DNA of 64,000 bases, from NCBI GenBank assembly GCA_900112325.1, contig FOLJ01000003.1, forward strand, positions 1-64,000. The letters are read 5' to 3'. The stretch is from Micromonospora sediminimaris. Its GTDB lineage: Bacteria > Actinomycetota > Actinomycetes > Mycobacteriales > Micromonosporaceae. Position numbers and translations under genes: made by a program. Below the pieces are notes generated by a model. That model saw only the letters and a list, made by a program, of their open reading frames with translations. It was not told the origin of the DNA and made no database searches. Below are positions 39,088 to 48,364 of the stretch, piece after piece. Position 1 is the stretch's first letter, and each line of letters begins with the position of its first letter.

Positions 39088-40929
39088 ATGCGGATGCAGC
39101 CGCGCCAGGAAATTCTCGACATCTGGCGGGCCACGGTGCGTAGCTGTCTTCGCAACGGCGAATGGGACTGGGGCGGCCGGAGCGGGTCCAATTCCATCAG
39201 CGACGCGGAGCAACTGCTGACCCTGCTGCTGCCGGCGACCAAGATCCCGGTGCTGTCGCTCGACGATCCGGACCGGATCGACGAGGAGGTCATCGACGCC
39301 TTCGGCGCGATCGGCGGCGCGATAGAGATTCCGCGCCGACTGGTCAAGATCATGACCGAGTACTTCGTCCGCTACACCGACGACAGCGGCGCGCCGACCT
39401 TTGGTGGTGGCAGCTACCTCACCCCGGTCGAGGGCGGTCCGGACCTCACCGACGAGCAGCGTTCCATGGACGTGGTCGACTCGTTCGCGGTGTCGATCAC
39501 GCTCACCCTGGCGACGATCGGTTTCGTCAAGATCTACCGCCCCTCCACCCAGCGAGCCGATCTGCGGGCCCAGTTGGACAAGCTGGAGGAGATGGCCAGC
39601 ATCCGGCTGACCGCGGCCATGGTCGGGCTGCTGCGCAGCTTCAGCACCTCGGTCTTTGCCGCGACCGACGAGTTCGGTGTCCGGCTCTGCGACATGGTCA
39701 ACCAGGACGAGCTGCCACGCCGTGAGGTGGTGACCGCGTTGCGGGCGCAGCTGCGGGACACCATGGCGAGCCTGCGCAATGTCGTGGTCGGATCCGGTCA
39801 GGTCACCGAGGATCTGGACAGCAGTGAAATGCTCTTCGAGTGTGGCTGGTCGTGGGGGACGATCGCCGGTGCCGAGGAGGTCACGACGACGGAGCCGATC
39901 GGCCCGCAACGCGCGGGCTCGGCCGAGAACGCTCCCTACCTGTACTTCACCGTCATCGCGGTGGACGCCATCGACGACCTCAACTCCGAACGTACCCGGC
40001 TGCTCGGCCTGCTCAACGAGGAACAGCAGCGCCTGTTCCGGATCCTGCAACTGCGTTGGGAGTTGACCCGGAGGTACTGGGCGACGGTGGCCACCTTCGG
40101 TAACCGGCGACGGTGGCCGATCGAGGATATTCCCTGGCGTACCACCGACGGCGACCGGACCGACTACTACACCCTGCAGGCCACGTCGCTGGCGGTGAAA
40201 GGGCTGGTCGCCAGCGGCCGCGGCGGTGACGAGGAGTTCGGGCGGATCGGGAACGTGCTGGTGGAGCTGGCACAGCGAGGCCGGATCACCAGGCGCGCCT
40301 CGCCCAACGAGGCCGCGTTGGTCGTGCACGCCCCGGGCAAGCAGGTGACCCTGAACGACGCCACCTCCAAACCGATCATGACGTGGAACGTCAACGAGTT
40401 CTCCACGGTGCTGCTGCAGCGGGCCACCACCGTCGCCGGGCTGTTGAACAATGCCCGGCACCGCAGCGAGCTGCTCGAACTCGCGGACGAGGTGTGGGAG
40501 CACCTGCTGTTGCGGCGCATTCCCGAAGGTCGGCACCGAGGGCTGTGGGATCACGCCGGTGGTGCGTTCCCCGGGCTGGCTCCGCTGCCCGAGGCACCCT
40601 CCTGGTACCTGACCGAGCGGGTCGTGCAGGCCCTGGTCAACGCCGGTCAGCTGCTCTGGGAGCGGCCGTTCCCCCGCGCGGTCAACCTTGCCACGTACGC
40701 CCAGGACCTGATCGACGAAGCCGAGTACGTGTTCGACCGTGAGCTGATGAGCGGCACGTTCGCCGGTGAGGCCATGCAACGCAGCATGCGCAGCATCCGG
40801 GCGACGCTGCGCCGTGCGCAGTCGCTCGTGGACGACCAACCGGGCACGGCCGCCGCGCTGGCCAGCACCCTGCTGCTACAGCTGAACGACATCACCACCG
40901 GCCAACAGAAGGCCAGCGAGGGGATCTGA
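39088..40929 (+). CDS. SCO2524 family protein
   Basis: The 613-residue protein begins MRMQPRQEILDIWRATVRSC and is almost wholly helical (for example EQQRLFRILQLRWELTRRYW and RVVQALVNAGQLLWERPFPR), with no membrane span or catalytic motif I recognise. It is followed without a gap by the variant P-loop gene, the order seen for SCO2524-SCO2523. Upstream in-frame ATGs at 39001-39004 exist but lack the family N-terminus. Family assignment rests on sequence style plus the fixed gene order. The function is unknown. Confidence 0.75.
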   Translation: MRMQPRQEILDIWRATVRSCLRNGEWDWGGRSGSNSISDAEQLLTLLLPATKIPVLSLDDPDRIDEEVIDAFGAIGGAIEIPRRLVKIMTEYFVRYTDDSGAPTFGGGSYLTPVEGGPDLTDEQRSMDVVDSFAVSITLTLATIGFVKIYRPSTQRADLRAQLDKLEEMASIRLTAAMVGLLRSFSTSVFAATDEFGVRLCDMVNQDELPRREVVTALRAQLRDTMASLRNVVVGSGQVTEDLDSSEMLFECGWSWGTIAGAEEVTTTEPIGPQRAGSAENAPYLYFTVIAVDAIDDLNSERTRLLGLLNEEQQRLFRILQLRWELTRRYWATVATFGNRRRWPIEDIPWRTTDGDRTDYYTLQATSLAVKGLVASGRGGDEEFGRIGNVLVELAQRGRITRRASPNEAALVVHAPGKQVTLNDATSKPIMTWNVNEFSTVLLQRATTVAGLLNNARHRSELLELADEVWEHLLLRRIPEGRHRGLWDHAGGAFPGLAPLPEAPSWYLTERVVQALVNAGQLLWERPFPRAVNLATYAQDLIDEAEYVFDRELMSGTFAGEAMQRSMRSIRATLRRAQSLVDDQPGTAAALASTLLLQLNDITTGQQKASEGI

Positions 40930-41859
40930 ATGCTGGTTTTCGTCACGTCGCACAAGGGTGGCACCGGGCGCTCGGTGACCGCGGCGAACATCGCCTACCG
41001 CAGCGCGCTCTCCGGCCGCTCCACCTGCTACCTGGACTACGACTTCGGTTCGCCGACGGCCGGCATCACGTTCCAGATCCCCCAGGCCACCAACGGTATC
41101 GAGGGCGCCGGCCCGAACGGCGGTGGCCTCCACCGCTACCTTCGCGGCGAGATCCCGTCCCCCGAGCAGTTGGACGTGTGGGGCACCTCGGAGCGGGTCA
41201 GCCTGCGCCAACGACCGCCCCGCTCCAGCTCGCTGGTGCTGCTGCCCGGGCAGCGCAACGGCAGCGAGTTCGGCTTCACCGACGACATCGGCCGACGCTG
41301 CGCCGAGCTCTTTCTCCGGCTGGAGGAGGAGTTCGACCTGACCCTGGTGGATCTCAGCGCCGGTCGCTCGTACGCCAGCCAGATCGCGCTGGCCGCCACC
41401 GCCAACCGGACCCTGCGCAAGGTGACCGTGCGGTGGCTGGTCTTCCACCGCTGGACACCGCAGCACGTGGCGGCGGCGGCGGATCTCGCCTTCGAGGCCG
41501 GTGGGATCCTGGCCATGGGCAAGGAGTACGGCCACGAGCCGGACCGGCTACGGGAGTCGCTGCGGTTCGTGCGGACCGCGGTGATCGACTCGCGCGGGCC
41601 GGAAGTCGGCCATCTCGAACTGGCGCAGCAGGCGTTTCTGCGTAAATGCCACGAGGAACTGAAAGAACAGGCCAGCAAGCGGGGCCTCGGACGGACCACG
41701 CTGCTCGGCGCGGTGCCGTTGGACCCACTCCTGCAATGGCGCGAGCAGCTGATCTCGGACAATGACGTGCAAGCCAAGATCGCTAACGCCGGGACCGTGG
41801 ACGCCTTCGTGAAGCTGACCGAGAAGCTCTTCGACGAGACCGCATGGGAGACCGTGTGA
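40930..41859 (+). CDS. SCO2523 family variant P-loop (ParA/MinD-like) protein
   Basis: The 309-residue ATPase-like protein starts MLVFVTSHKGGTGRSVTAAN. This is a ParA/MinD-type deviant Walker A (KGGTGRS), with arginine where the canonical P-loop has lysine. YLDYDFGSPTAGITFQIPQ follows as switch I, and FDLTLVDLSAGRSYASQIAL as the Walker B-like strand. The variant P-loop is the diagnostic feature of the SCO2523 family. It starts 1 nt after the SCO2524 stop and overlaps the next gene by 1 nt (TGATGA). A role as a positioning or assembly ATPase for the block is inference. Confidence 0.85.
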   Translation: MLVFVTSHKGGTGRSVTAANIAYRSALSGRSTCYLDYDFGSPTAGITFQIPQATNGIEGAGPNGGGLHRYLRGEIPSPEQLDVWGTSERVSLRQRPPRSSSLVLLPGQRNGSEFGFTDDIGRRCAELFLRLEEEFDLTLVDLSAGRSYASQIALAATANRTLRKVTVRWLVFHRWTPQHVAAAADLAFEAGGILAMGKEYGHEPDRLRESLRFVRTAVIDSRGPEVGHLELAQQAFLRKCHEELKEQASKRGLGRTTLLGAVPLDPLLQWREQLISDNDVQAKIANAGTVDAFVKLTEKLFDETAWETV

Positions 41860-42827
41860 TGAGCGTGGACGTCAGGTTTCAGGAGGCAGCCGCGGTACGC
41901 CGGACGGAGAGCGTGCCGTACTCGCATCTCTCGGTCGAGCTGGGGCACGTCTACGCCGAGGACTTCGGCGACGGATGCCGCGACCTACGGCGCAAGTTCG
42001 CCCGGATCGCGGACTGGGCGCAGGCGATCCCGGCGCTGGCCCGCCGGGGGCTGCGTCCCCACCGGCAACCCAGAATCAGCACCTGTTTCCTCGTCGACGA
42101 CTACTTCCACAGGTTCGCCACGCCGCGCGAGGTGATCCCGCAGGTACAGCAGGCCGCGGCGGAGCACGGGCTGATGCTCGACTATGTGGCCCGCGAATCC
42201 AGCTTCGCCCGCTACGACGACGTCGAACTGGCCCGGCTGGTGGTGGACACCCTGGTCGTGGAGCCACCACGCAACACCACGGGAAGCCGCCCACCGTTGA
42301 GTGAGTCGGGCTGGCTGTCCAACGGCAAGCGTTCGCCGGGGCACGCCGACGCGCCCGCGATGACGCTGCCGATACCGTGGTCACCGCCGCTGCAGTCCGG
42401 CGACGCGCCGCACTCCATCTTCGTCGACATCGAACTGTGGTCCGGCGAACCGGACCGCCGGGTGTGGGCCTGTGCGCTGCTCGCCTCGGTGTGGCAGATG
42501 ACCCGGCTGGGTGTGCTGCGGCACCGGGGGCAGACGATCACCCAGCCGTACCGCCTTCCCGCCGACGAGCCGCTGCCGACCGACTGGGACCGCCTCCCCG
42601 CCATCGTCCAGCTGAATCCGGACGCCACACCGTTCTGCGGGTACCGCACCGTGACGATGATGGACACCCGGTACCTCCCGGTCGAGCTGGCCGTGCGGAC
42701 CATCCTCGGGCAGGTGGCGGTGCCACCCGCGGTCTCGCGGCAGGTCGCCAAGCGGGCCGGCAGCGAGGGCCTGGAACTGCCCGACGAGTTGGTCGACCGG
42801 CTGAGCTACGTGTTCATCGGCGACTGA
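41859..42827 (+). CDS. SCO2522 family protein
   Basis: The 322-residue protein starts at ATG 41859, sharing a base with the preceding stop. Recognisable stretches are YSHLSVELGHVYAEDF at the N-terminus, RISTCFLVDDYFHRFATPRE, SSFARYDDVELARLVVDTLV and GWLSNGKRSPG. It is soluble, with no signal sequence. Identity as the SCO2522-type member comes from order after the variant P-loop gene and sequence style. Its stop touches the stop of the convergent SCO2521-type gene (TGATCA), so the two operons end back to back. Confidence 0.78.
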   Translation: MSVDVRFQEAAAVRRTESVPYSHLSVELGHVYAEDFGDGCRDLRRKFARIADWAQAIPALARRGLRPHRQPRISTCFLVDDYFHRFATPREVIPQVQQAAAEHGLMLDYVARESSFARYDDVELARLVVDTLVVEPPRNTTGSRPPLSESGWLSNGKRSPGHADAPAMTLPIPWSPPLQSGDAPHSIFVDIELWSGEPDRRVWACALLASVWQMTRLGVLRHRGQTITQPYRLPADEPLPTDWDRLPAIVQLNPDATPFCGYRTVTMMDTRYLPVELAVRTILGQVAVPPAVSRQVAKRAGSEGLELPDELVDRLSYVFIGD

Positions 42828-43868
42828 TCAGCCGCGTGGCGCCTGCGCACCGCGACCGACCCTGCGGTCCGACGGGCCCCGGTTGGCGGCCGAGAACGGT
42901 TCGGTGAGCGGGGCGGGCCCACACGGCTGGCCGACGGCCGCCCGACCGGCCAGGTCGCGCAGGATGGCCATGTTGCCGACGGTGATCTGATCCCGGATCC
43001 AGTTGACCGAGGACTGCCACTGCCGGCTGAACCCCGGTACCTGCTCCAGCCGGTCCCAGATCGGCCGCAGCCGTGGGTCGACGCGGGCACCGGGCAGCCA
43101 CAGATGCAACAGGTGCTCCAGCACCGGCCGCAGCCGTTCGATGTGCTCCTGCGTCGAGCCGGCGCGGGTCACCGCGGCTTCCACCAGGGCGGACAGCATG
43201 GTGAGCAGCCAGTCGTGCAGGGCGAGATCCTCGCAGAGGCCGGCGACCGCCGCCGGCACGTCCTGCGGGCTCACCGTGAGTCGCACGGTGCGCAGCGTCG
43301 GTGAGTCCACCGCCACGTCCGCCGTGGCGTTCTCGCCCGGCTGTTGATGCACCTGGGCGGTCCACCGCAGCCGGGTGCGCGCCGCACGCAGCGGTGGACG
43401 TCGGTCCAGCAGGTCGGACATCTGCACACTGTCGAGCACCCGGCCGGTGATCGCGTCCAGGTTCAGCACGTCGGCGGCGTTGCCGTGCAGGAACCCGCTC
43501 GTCAGGTCGTCGGCGTCCAGCTTGCCGACCGTCTCCAGCACACCCGAGTTGGCCAGGTAGTGCGACCACGGCCGGCGACGTTCCCCGGCGACGACCTGGA
43601 TGATGGAGGATGCCTGCACGATCCGACCGCCGGTGATGACGGCCCGGGTGACCACCGCGCCAACTCCCCGCAGTTGGCGGTTCTTCGCGCTCGGCAGCCA
43701 GCAGTCCACACCGGTACGGACGTCGGGTGAGACCGCGTACAGCGACGGACGTCGGGAGGTCAGCACCGCCTCACCCTCGACCAGGCTGAGCACCTCGGCA
43801 CTCTGGTCCTGCGCCAGCGCCGTGCTGTGCTGTAGCAGGCTGGTGTGCACCTCGCCCACCGTGAGCAT
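42828..43868 (-). CDS. SCO2521 family protein
   Basis: The 346-residue protein is read opposite to the other four members. It begins MLTVGEVHTSLLQHSTALAQ behind GGAGGAACC. The first half is beta-rich with LTSRRPSLYAVSPDVRTGVD and AVVTRAVITGGRIVQASSII. The second half is helical (RLRPVLEHLLHLWLPGARVD). The tail is Arg/Gly-rich. No enzyme motif is visible. Assignment to SCO2521 is by neighbourhood and style. Its promoter region faces that of the NACHT gene. Confidence 0.72.
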   Translation of the reverse strand: MLTVGEVHTSLLQHSTALAQDQSAEVLSLVEGEAVLTSRRPSLYAVSPDVRTGVDCWLPSAKNRQLRGVGAVVTRAVITGGRIVQASSIIQVVAGERRRPWSHYLANSGVLETVGKLDADDLTSGFLHGNAADVLNLDAITGRVLDSVQMSDLLDRRPPLRAARTRLRWTAQVHQQPGENATADVAVDSPTLRTVRLTVSPQDVPAAVAGLCEDLALHDWLLTMLSALVEAAVTRAGSTQEHIERLRPVLEHLLHLWLPGARVDPRLRPIWDRLEQVPGFSRQWQSSVNWIRDQITVGNMAILRDLAGRAAVGQPCGPAPLTEPFSAANRGPSDRRVGRGAQAPRG

Positions 43869-44079
43869 GGTTCCTCCGCATCGGCACCACGGGGGACACC
43901 GGCGGGCATGGACCTGCGGCCGGTGACCGGATCGAATCCGTCCCGCGGCCATCATAGGCCCATCCGTGGCAGGAAAGCCGATATGTGACCGGGGTGCGGA
44001 CTTCACGGGCCGGATGGATGTGACGACGGCTGATATTTTGAAGAATGCGGTCGCCAGCCACCCCTGGAGTTTGCCGTCG
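43869..44079. other. Divergent intergenic region SCO2521-type / NACHT gene
   Basis: This 211-bp region separates two divergent starts, so the promoters of both must lie here. I find no hexamer pair good enough to call. A short AT-richer patch (GCTGATATTTTGAAGAATGCG, around 44028-44047) just upstream of the NACHT start is the only low-GC stretch. Confidence 0.4.
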
Positions 44080-47000
44080 ATGAAGGTCTACATTTCAGCC
44101 ACCCAAAAGGACCTGCTGGAATACCGTGCGGCCGTACACGCGGTGGCGCGTCGCCTCGAGATCGAGGACGTCGCCATGGAGGCGTACGGCGCCGACGCCC
44201 GTCCACCCCTGGAACGCTGCCTGACCGACGTACGCCGATGTGATCTCTACGTCGGGCTCTTCGCCTGGCGTTACGGTTACCGGCCACCGGGTCAGGAGTC
44301 CTCGATCACCGAGCTGGAGTACCGTGAGGCACTCGCCGCCGGCAAGCCGTGCCTGATCTTCCTGGTCGCCGAGGACACGCCCTGGCCGGTCGACATGATC
44401 GACCGCAACGGCGACTGGCAGCAGATCGTGGCGTTACGCAACGAGTTGAAGGAACGCCACCTGTGCGCCTTCTTCTCGAGCGTGGACGATCTGTCGGCGA
44501 AGGTCACCGTGGCGCTGGCCGACGTGCGCAGCGGCCGGTCACCGGCGCGTGAGCCCGGCGACCCCGACACCCACCTGCCGGAGGCGGTCCGCAGCCAGTA
44601 CCACAAGCAGCTGCGGCTGCGGTATCAGGCGGTGCCGCTGGACGCCGTCGCGCCCCGGCCCACCATCGGCTACCTCACCGTCGGGTTGTCCAACGTGTTC
44701 GTCGAGCCACGGGTGCACGAGGACGCCCGGCCGGAGATGCCGTTGGCCTGGTGGCGTTGGGCGGGCTCCGGGCCGGACGGTGACGCCGGCGCGTTGCCCG
44801 GCGTGGTGGACCCGAGGGACGTGGAACGGCTCTGGGAGGAGTACGCGGCCAAGGAGGCGTCGGCGCTGTTCGACGTGGTCTGTGACCCGGCGCGGCGGGC
44901 CATCGTGCTGCTCGGCGATCCCGGTTCCGGCAAATCGGCGGCGGCACGTTACCTCGCCCTCACGCTGGCCGGCGTCTGTGACGAGCCCCGGCTGGCGGCG
45001 CTGGACCGGTACCTTCCCGTCCTGATCGAGCTGCGATCGTACGCCGCGCATCGCGGGGACGGCCGGTGTGACGGGCTGTTGGACTACGTCGGCCACCGGC
45101 ACCAGCAGGGGCTGGCCGGGATCGACCGGGACGTGCTTGAGGCGTACCTGCGGCAGGGCGGGCAGGCGCTGTTCCTCTTCGACGGGTTGGACGAGGTGTT
45201 CGATCCGGCGCAACGGGAGGAGATGGCCGGGCAGATCGCCACCTTCGCCAACGAGTACCCCGGGGTGCGCACGGTGGTCACCTCCCGGGCGGCCGGCTAC
45301 CTCCGGCACACCTTCGCCAACGCCGGATTCGACCACTTCACCCTGGAGGATCTCGACGACGAGCGGATCGCGCGTTTCCTCGGCAACTGGTACCAGTACG
45401 TGGTGCCGACCCCGTCGGTCGAGGCGGACCGGCAGCGGCGGCAGATCCTCGACGTGGTGCGGCGATCCCGGGCGATGCACGAGATCGCCGGCAATCCGTT
45501 GCTGCTGATGCTCATGGCCATCGTCGGTCGGGACCGCCCGCTGCCCCGCAACCGTCGCCGGCTCTACGCGCACGTCACCGACGTGCTGATCTCCGAATGG
45601 GACGTGACCAAGCAACTGCGGGAGAGCCACGGCGACGTGCCGCCGTTGGATCCGCAGGCGAAGCTGCGGTTGCTGCGCCACCTGGCCTTCTGGATGCAGT
45701 GCCGGGAGTCGGGGCCGGCCGGCAACTACATCGAGGCGGATGAGCTCTCGCGTATCTTCCGGGACCACCTGGTGGAGTTCTACGGTTTCGAGAACGACCG
45801 CGCGCACGCCATGGCGTACTCGATGATTGACAAATTGCGCCAGCGCAGCTTCATCCTGGAACGGTACGGGTTGCGCCTGTTCGGGTTCGTGCACCGTACG
45901 TTTCTGGAGTTCTTCTGTGCCGAGGAGATCGTGGACAGGTTCGATCATGACCCGGACACCTGGGGGATCGACCAGTTGCGTGCGCTGTTCCGCGATAACT
46001 GGGCAGATCCGTCCTGGCGGGAGGTGCTACGGCTGGTCGCCAGCGCGTTGCCCGCCGAGGTCGCCAACGAGCTGGTGACCCTGCTGGCCACCGAGGTCAA
46101 CCGACCGTGGCCGCCGCTGAACCTGCCCAGCGCACCGTGGAACCTGGTGCTGGCTGCGCAGTGCGTGGCGGAGGCACCGCAGCCGGCCGGTCTGGCCGGT
46201 GCCGGCGAGGCGGTGCTCCGCCAGGTCGTGCTGCTGATCGAGCACGGCATCTCAGCCGACGATCCGAACCTCGTCGAGGTCACCGAGCAGGAGCTGCTCT
46301 CCTCGATCCGGGCGCTCGGGCCGCACTGGCCCGGCCGGGCCGTCTTCCTGCACTGGTTCCGCCGCCGCGGGGTGCGCACCAGCTGGCGTTCCGGTTCGAC
46401 CTTCGCCACCCGGTCGGCGGCGGTGCTGTCCACCGCCGATGAGCAACTGGAGGAGTTGCTGGTCCGGGAACTCGGCCAGGGACGCGAACGGCAGGCGCGG
46501 ATCGCGCTGGTCGCCGGTCTGGCGGAGGCCGCCGGACGGTTGGACGACACCGGCCGCAGCCGCCGCCACTGTCAGGACCTGCTGCTCGCACAGGCCCGGG
46601 CGGAAGGCTCGACCGCGGTCCGCCAGGCCGCGGTCCGCGCGTTGGTCGCCAACTTCGGTGCCGCCGGTGACCTGGTCGTGGCGCTGAGCGAACTCGCCGG
46701 TTCCGCCGACGCGGCGGTCCGCGCCCTCGCCGTGCAGTCCCTCGGCGGGCGGTCCGAGCTGGCCGAGGAGATTCGACGGTTGCTGCTGACGCGGGCGACC
46801 GAGGACCGGGACACCGGCGTACGGCGGGCCGCCGTGACGGTGCTCGCCGCCCGCTGTCTCGACCTGCCAGATGTCACCGAGACGCTGCACCGACTGCTGG
46901 CCACCGACACCGACCCCGGCGTGGTGCAGTCCGCGTTGCGTTGCCTGCTCACCCTCCCCGAGCAGAGCGAGACGGCCCGTGGGCGTGCCCTGTCCCGGAT

Positions 47001-48294
47001 CGCCGGTGACTCCCATGACGAGGTGCGACGCTGCCTGGTGTGCGAGCTGCTGCCGGGGCGGGTCGGCGCGGAGGGCACCGAGCTGCTGCTGAAACTGGCC
47101 GGTTCGGACGCCTCGGCACGGGTCCGTGCCGTCGCCGTACAGCGACTGGTGCTGGTCAACGACCCGGACGGGCGGTGCCGGGACCGGCTGGTGGACCGGA
47201 TCGAGCAGGACGAGGACGCGTCGGTGCGGGCGGCGGCGGTGGCGGCGTTGACCGACCGGTACCGGGTCGACGACAGCGGCTGGGCGGTCGCCGCGCAGGC
47301 GGCGCGGACGGACGACGACGCGACGGTGCGGCTCGCCGCGGTTCGTGCGCTGGCCGAGGCGTACCCGGATCACCGCACCGGCGAGCTGCTGCTGGAACGG
47401 GCCCGCCAGGACCCCACCGCCGGTGTCCGGCTCGCCGCCGTCGACCTGCTCACCGGCCGGCCGCTGCTCGGGCCCGCGACGCAGGAGCTGCTCATCAGCC
47501 GGGCGGCCCGGGAACGGGATCCGATCGTCCGGCTCCGCGTCACCCGCAGCCTGGCCCACCTCGGTGAGCCGCTCGACTCGGCGGTGGTGGAGTGCCTCGC
47601 CGAGCAGGTCCGCCGGGATCCCGACCCGAACGTGCTGCGGGCGGCCGCGCAGGCGCTGGCCCGCGACGGTGGCAGCGACGGGCTGGTGGAGACGCTGTCG
47701 CGGCGGGCACGCCGGGACAGCTACGCCGGCATCCGACTCGCCGCTGTGGAGACCCTCAGCGCGTACGGTGACCCGGACGTGGTGACCGACGTGCTGCTGG
47801 AATGCATCGAGTCCGACACCGATCCGGCGGCCTTCGACGCGGCGGTGTGTTGCCTCATCGCGCGAGGTGAGACCGCCATGGCGGTGACGCTGCGGCTGAT
47901 GCGCCGGCTGGCCGATCGGGATCCGGCGATCCGGGCCCGCATCGCCGCAGCGCTCGGCGAGCACTTCGGCAACGACCCGGAGGTCCGGGTGCTGCTGGTG
48001 GGTCTGGTGCGCGACGATCCGGCGCTGGAGGTACGCCGCCGAGCCGCGGAGCAACTCGCGGCCAACCTGGCCGACCGGACGGGGGTACGGGAACTGCTGA
48101 TGCGGCTGGTCGACGACGAGGACTGGGAGATCCGCCGTACCGCGTTGCTCGCGCTCGCCCGGCACTACGGCGAGGACACCCGGACCAGGCCGCTGCTCGT
48201 CCGACTGGCCGGCACGCCCGATCCCACGGTACGGGGGCTCGCCGGTCAGCTGCTGGCCACGCTACCCGGCACCAGCCCCGACGACTTTCCGTGA
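44080..48294 (+). CDS. DUF4062-NACHT-HEAT-repeat protein, bacterial NLR-like
   Basis: The 1404-residue protein has three parts. The N-terminal DUF4062 domain (about 1-150) starts MKVYISATQKDLLEYRAAV and contains LYVGLFAWRYGYRPPG, related to TIR/SIR2-like effector folds. The NACHT ATPase (about 275-480) has Walker A LLGDPGSGKSAAARYL (279-286 core), Walker B ALFLFDGLDEVFD and VVTSRAAGYLRHTF, followed by a winged-helix region. HEAT repeats fill about 870-1400, each about 30 residues with AAVRAL or RLAAVDLL cores. Effector-NTPase-repeat order is that of antiphage bNACHT/NLR proteins. ATG 44080 has TGGAG upstream. No separate effector gene is linked. Confidence 0.85.
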   Translation: MKVYISATQKDLLEYRAAVHAVARRLEIEDVAMEAYGADARPPLERCLTDVRRCDLYVGLFAWRYGYRPPGQESSITELEYREALAAGKPCLIFLVAEDTPWPVDMIDRNGDWQQIVALRNELKERHLCAFFSSVDDLSAKVTVALADVRSGRSPAREPGDPDTHLPEAVRSQYHKQLRLRYQAVPLDAVAPRPTIGYLTVGLSNVFVEPRVHEDARPEMPLAWWRWAGSGPDGDAGALPGVVDPRDVERLWEEYAAKEASALFDVVCDPARRAIVLLGDPGSGKSAAARYLALTLAGVCDEPRLAALDRYLPVLIELRSYAAHRGDGRCDGLLDYVGHRHQQGLAGIDRDVLEAYLRQGGQALFLFDGLDEVFDPAQREEMAGQIATFANEYPGVRTVVTSRAAGYLRHTFANAGFDHFTLEDLDDERIARFLGNWYQYVVPTPSVEADRQRRQILDVVRRSRAMHEIAGNPLLLMLMAIVGRDRPLPRNRRRLYAHVTDVLISEWDVTKQLRESHGDVPPLDPQAKLRLLRHLAFWMQCRESGPAGNYIEADELSRIFRDHLVEFYGFENDRAHAMAYSMIDKLRQRSFILERYGLRLFGFVHRTFLEFFCAEEIVDRFDHDPDTWGIDQLRALFRDNWADPSWREVLRLVASALPAEVANELVTLLATEVNRPWPPLNLPSAPWNLVLAAQCVAEAPQPAGLAGAGEAVLRQVVLLIEHGISADDPNLVEVTEQELLSSIRALGPHWPGRAVFLHWFRRRGVRTSWRSGSTFATRSAAVLSTADEQLEELLVRELGQGRERQARIALVAGLAEAAGRLDDTGRSRRHCQDLLLAQARAEGSTAVRQAAVRALVANFGAAGDLVVALSELAGSADAAVRALAVQSLGGRSELAEEIRRLLLTRATEDRDTGVRRAAVTVLAARCLDLPDVTETLHRLLATDTDPGVVQSALRCLLTLPEQSETARGRALSRIAGDSHDEVRRCLVCELLPGRVGAEGTELLLKLAGSDASARVRAVAVQRLVLVNDPDGRCRDRLVDRIEQDEDASVRAAAVAALTDRYRVDDSGWAVAAQAARTDDDATVRLAAVRALAEAYPDHRTGELLLERARQDPTAGVRLAAVDLLTGRPLLGPATQELLISRAARERDPIVRLRVTRSLAHLGEPLDSAVVECLAEQVRRDPDPNVLRAAAQALARDGGSDGLVETLSRRARRDSYAGIRLAAVETLSAYGDPDVVTDVLLECIESDTDPAAFDAAVCCLIARGETAMAVTLRLMRRLADRDPAIRARIAAALGEHFGNDPEVRVLLVGLVRDDPALEVRRRAAEQLAANLADRTGVRELLMRLVDDEDWEIRRTALLALARHYGEDTRTRPLLVRLAGTPDPTVRGLAGQLLATLPGTSPDDFP

Positions 48295-48364
48295 TCGGCC
48301 CTCCGGTCGCCGGTGGTCGATGTCGCTGGTCGGGCACGCGGACGGTGTCCCGCGACCGGTCAGG

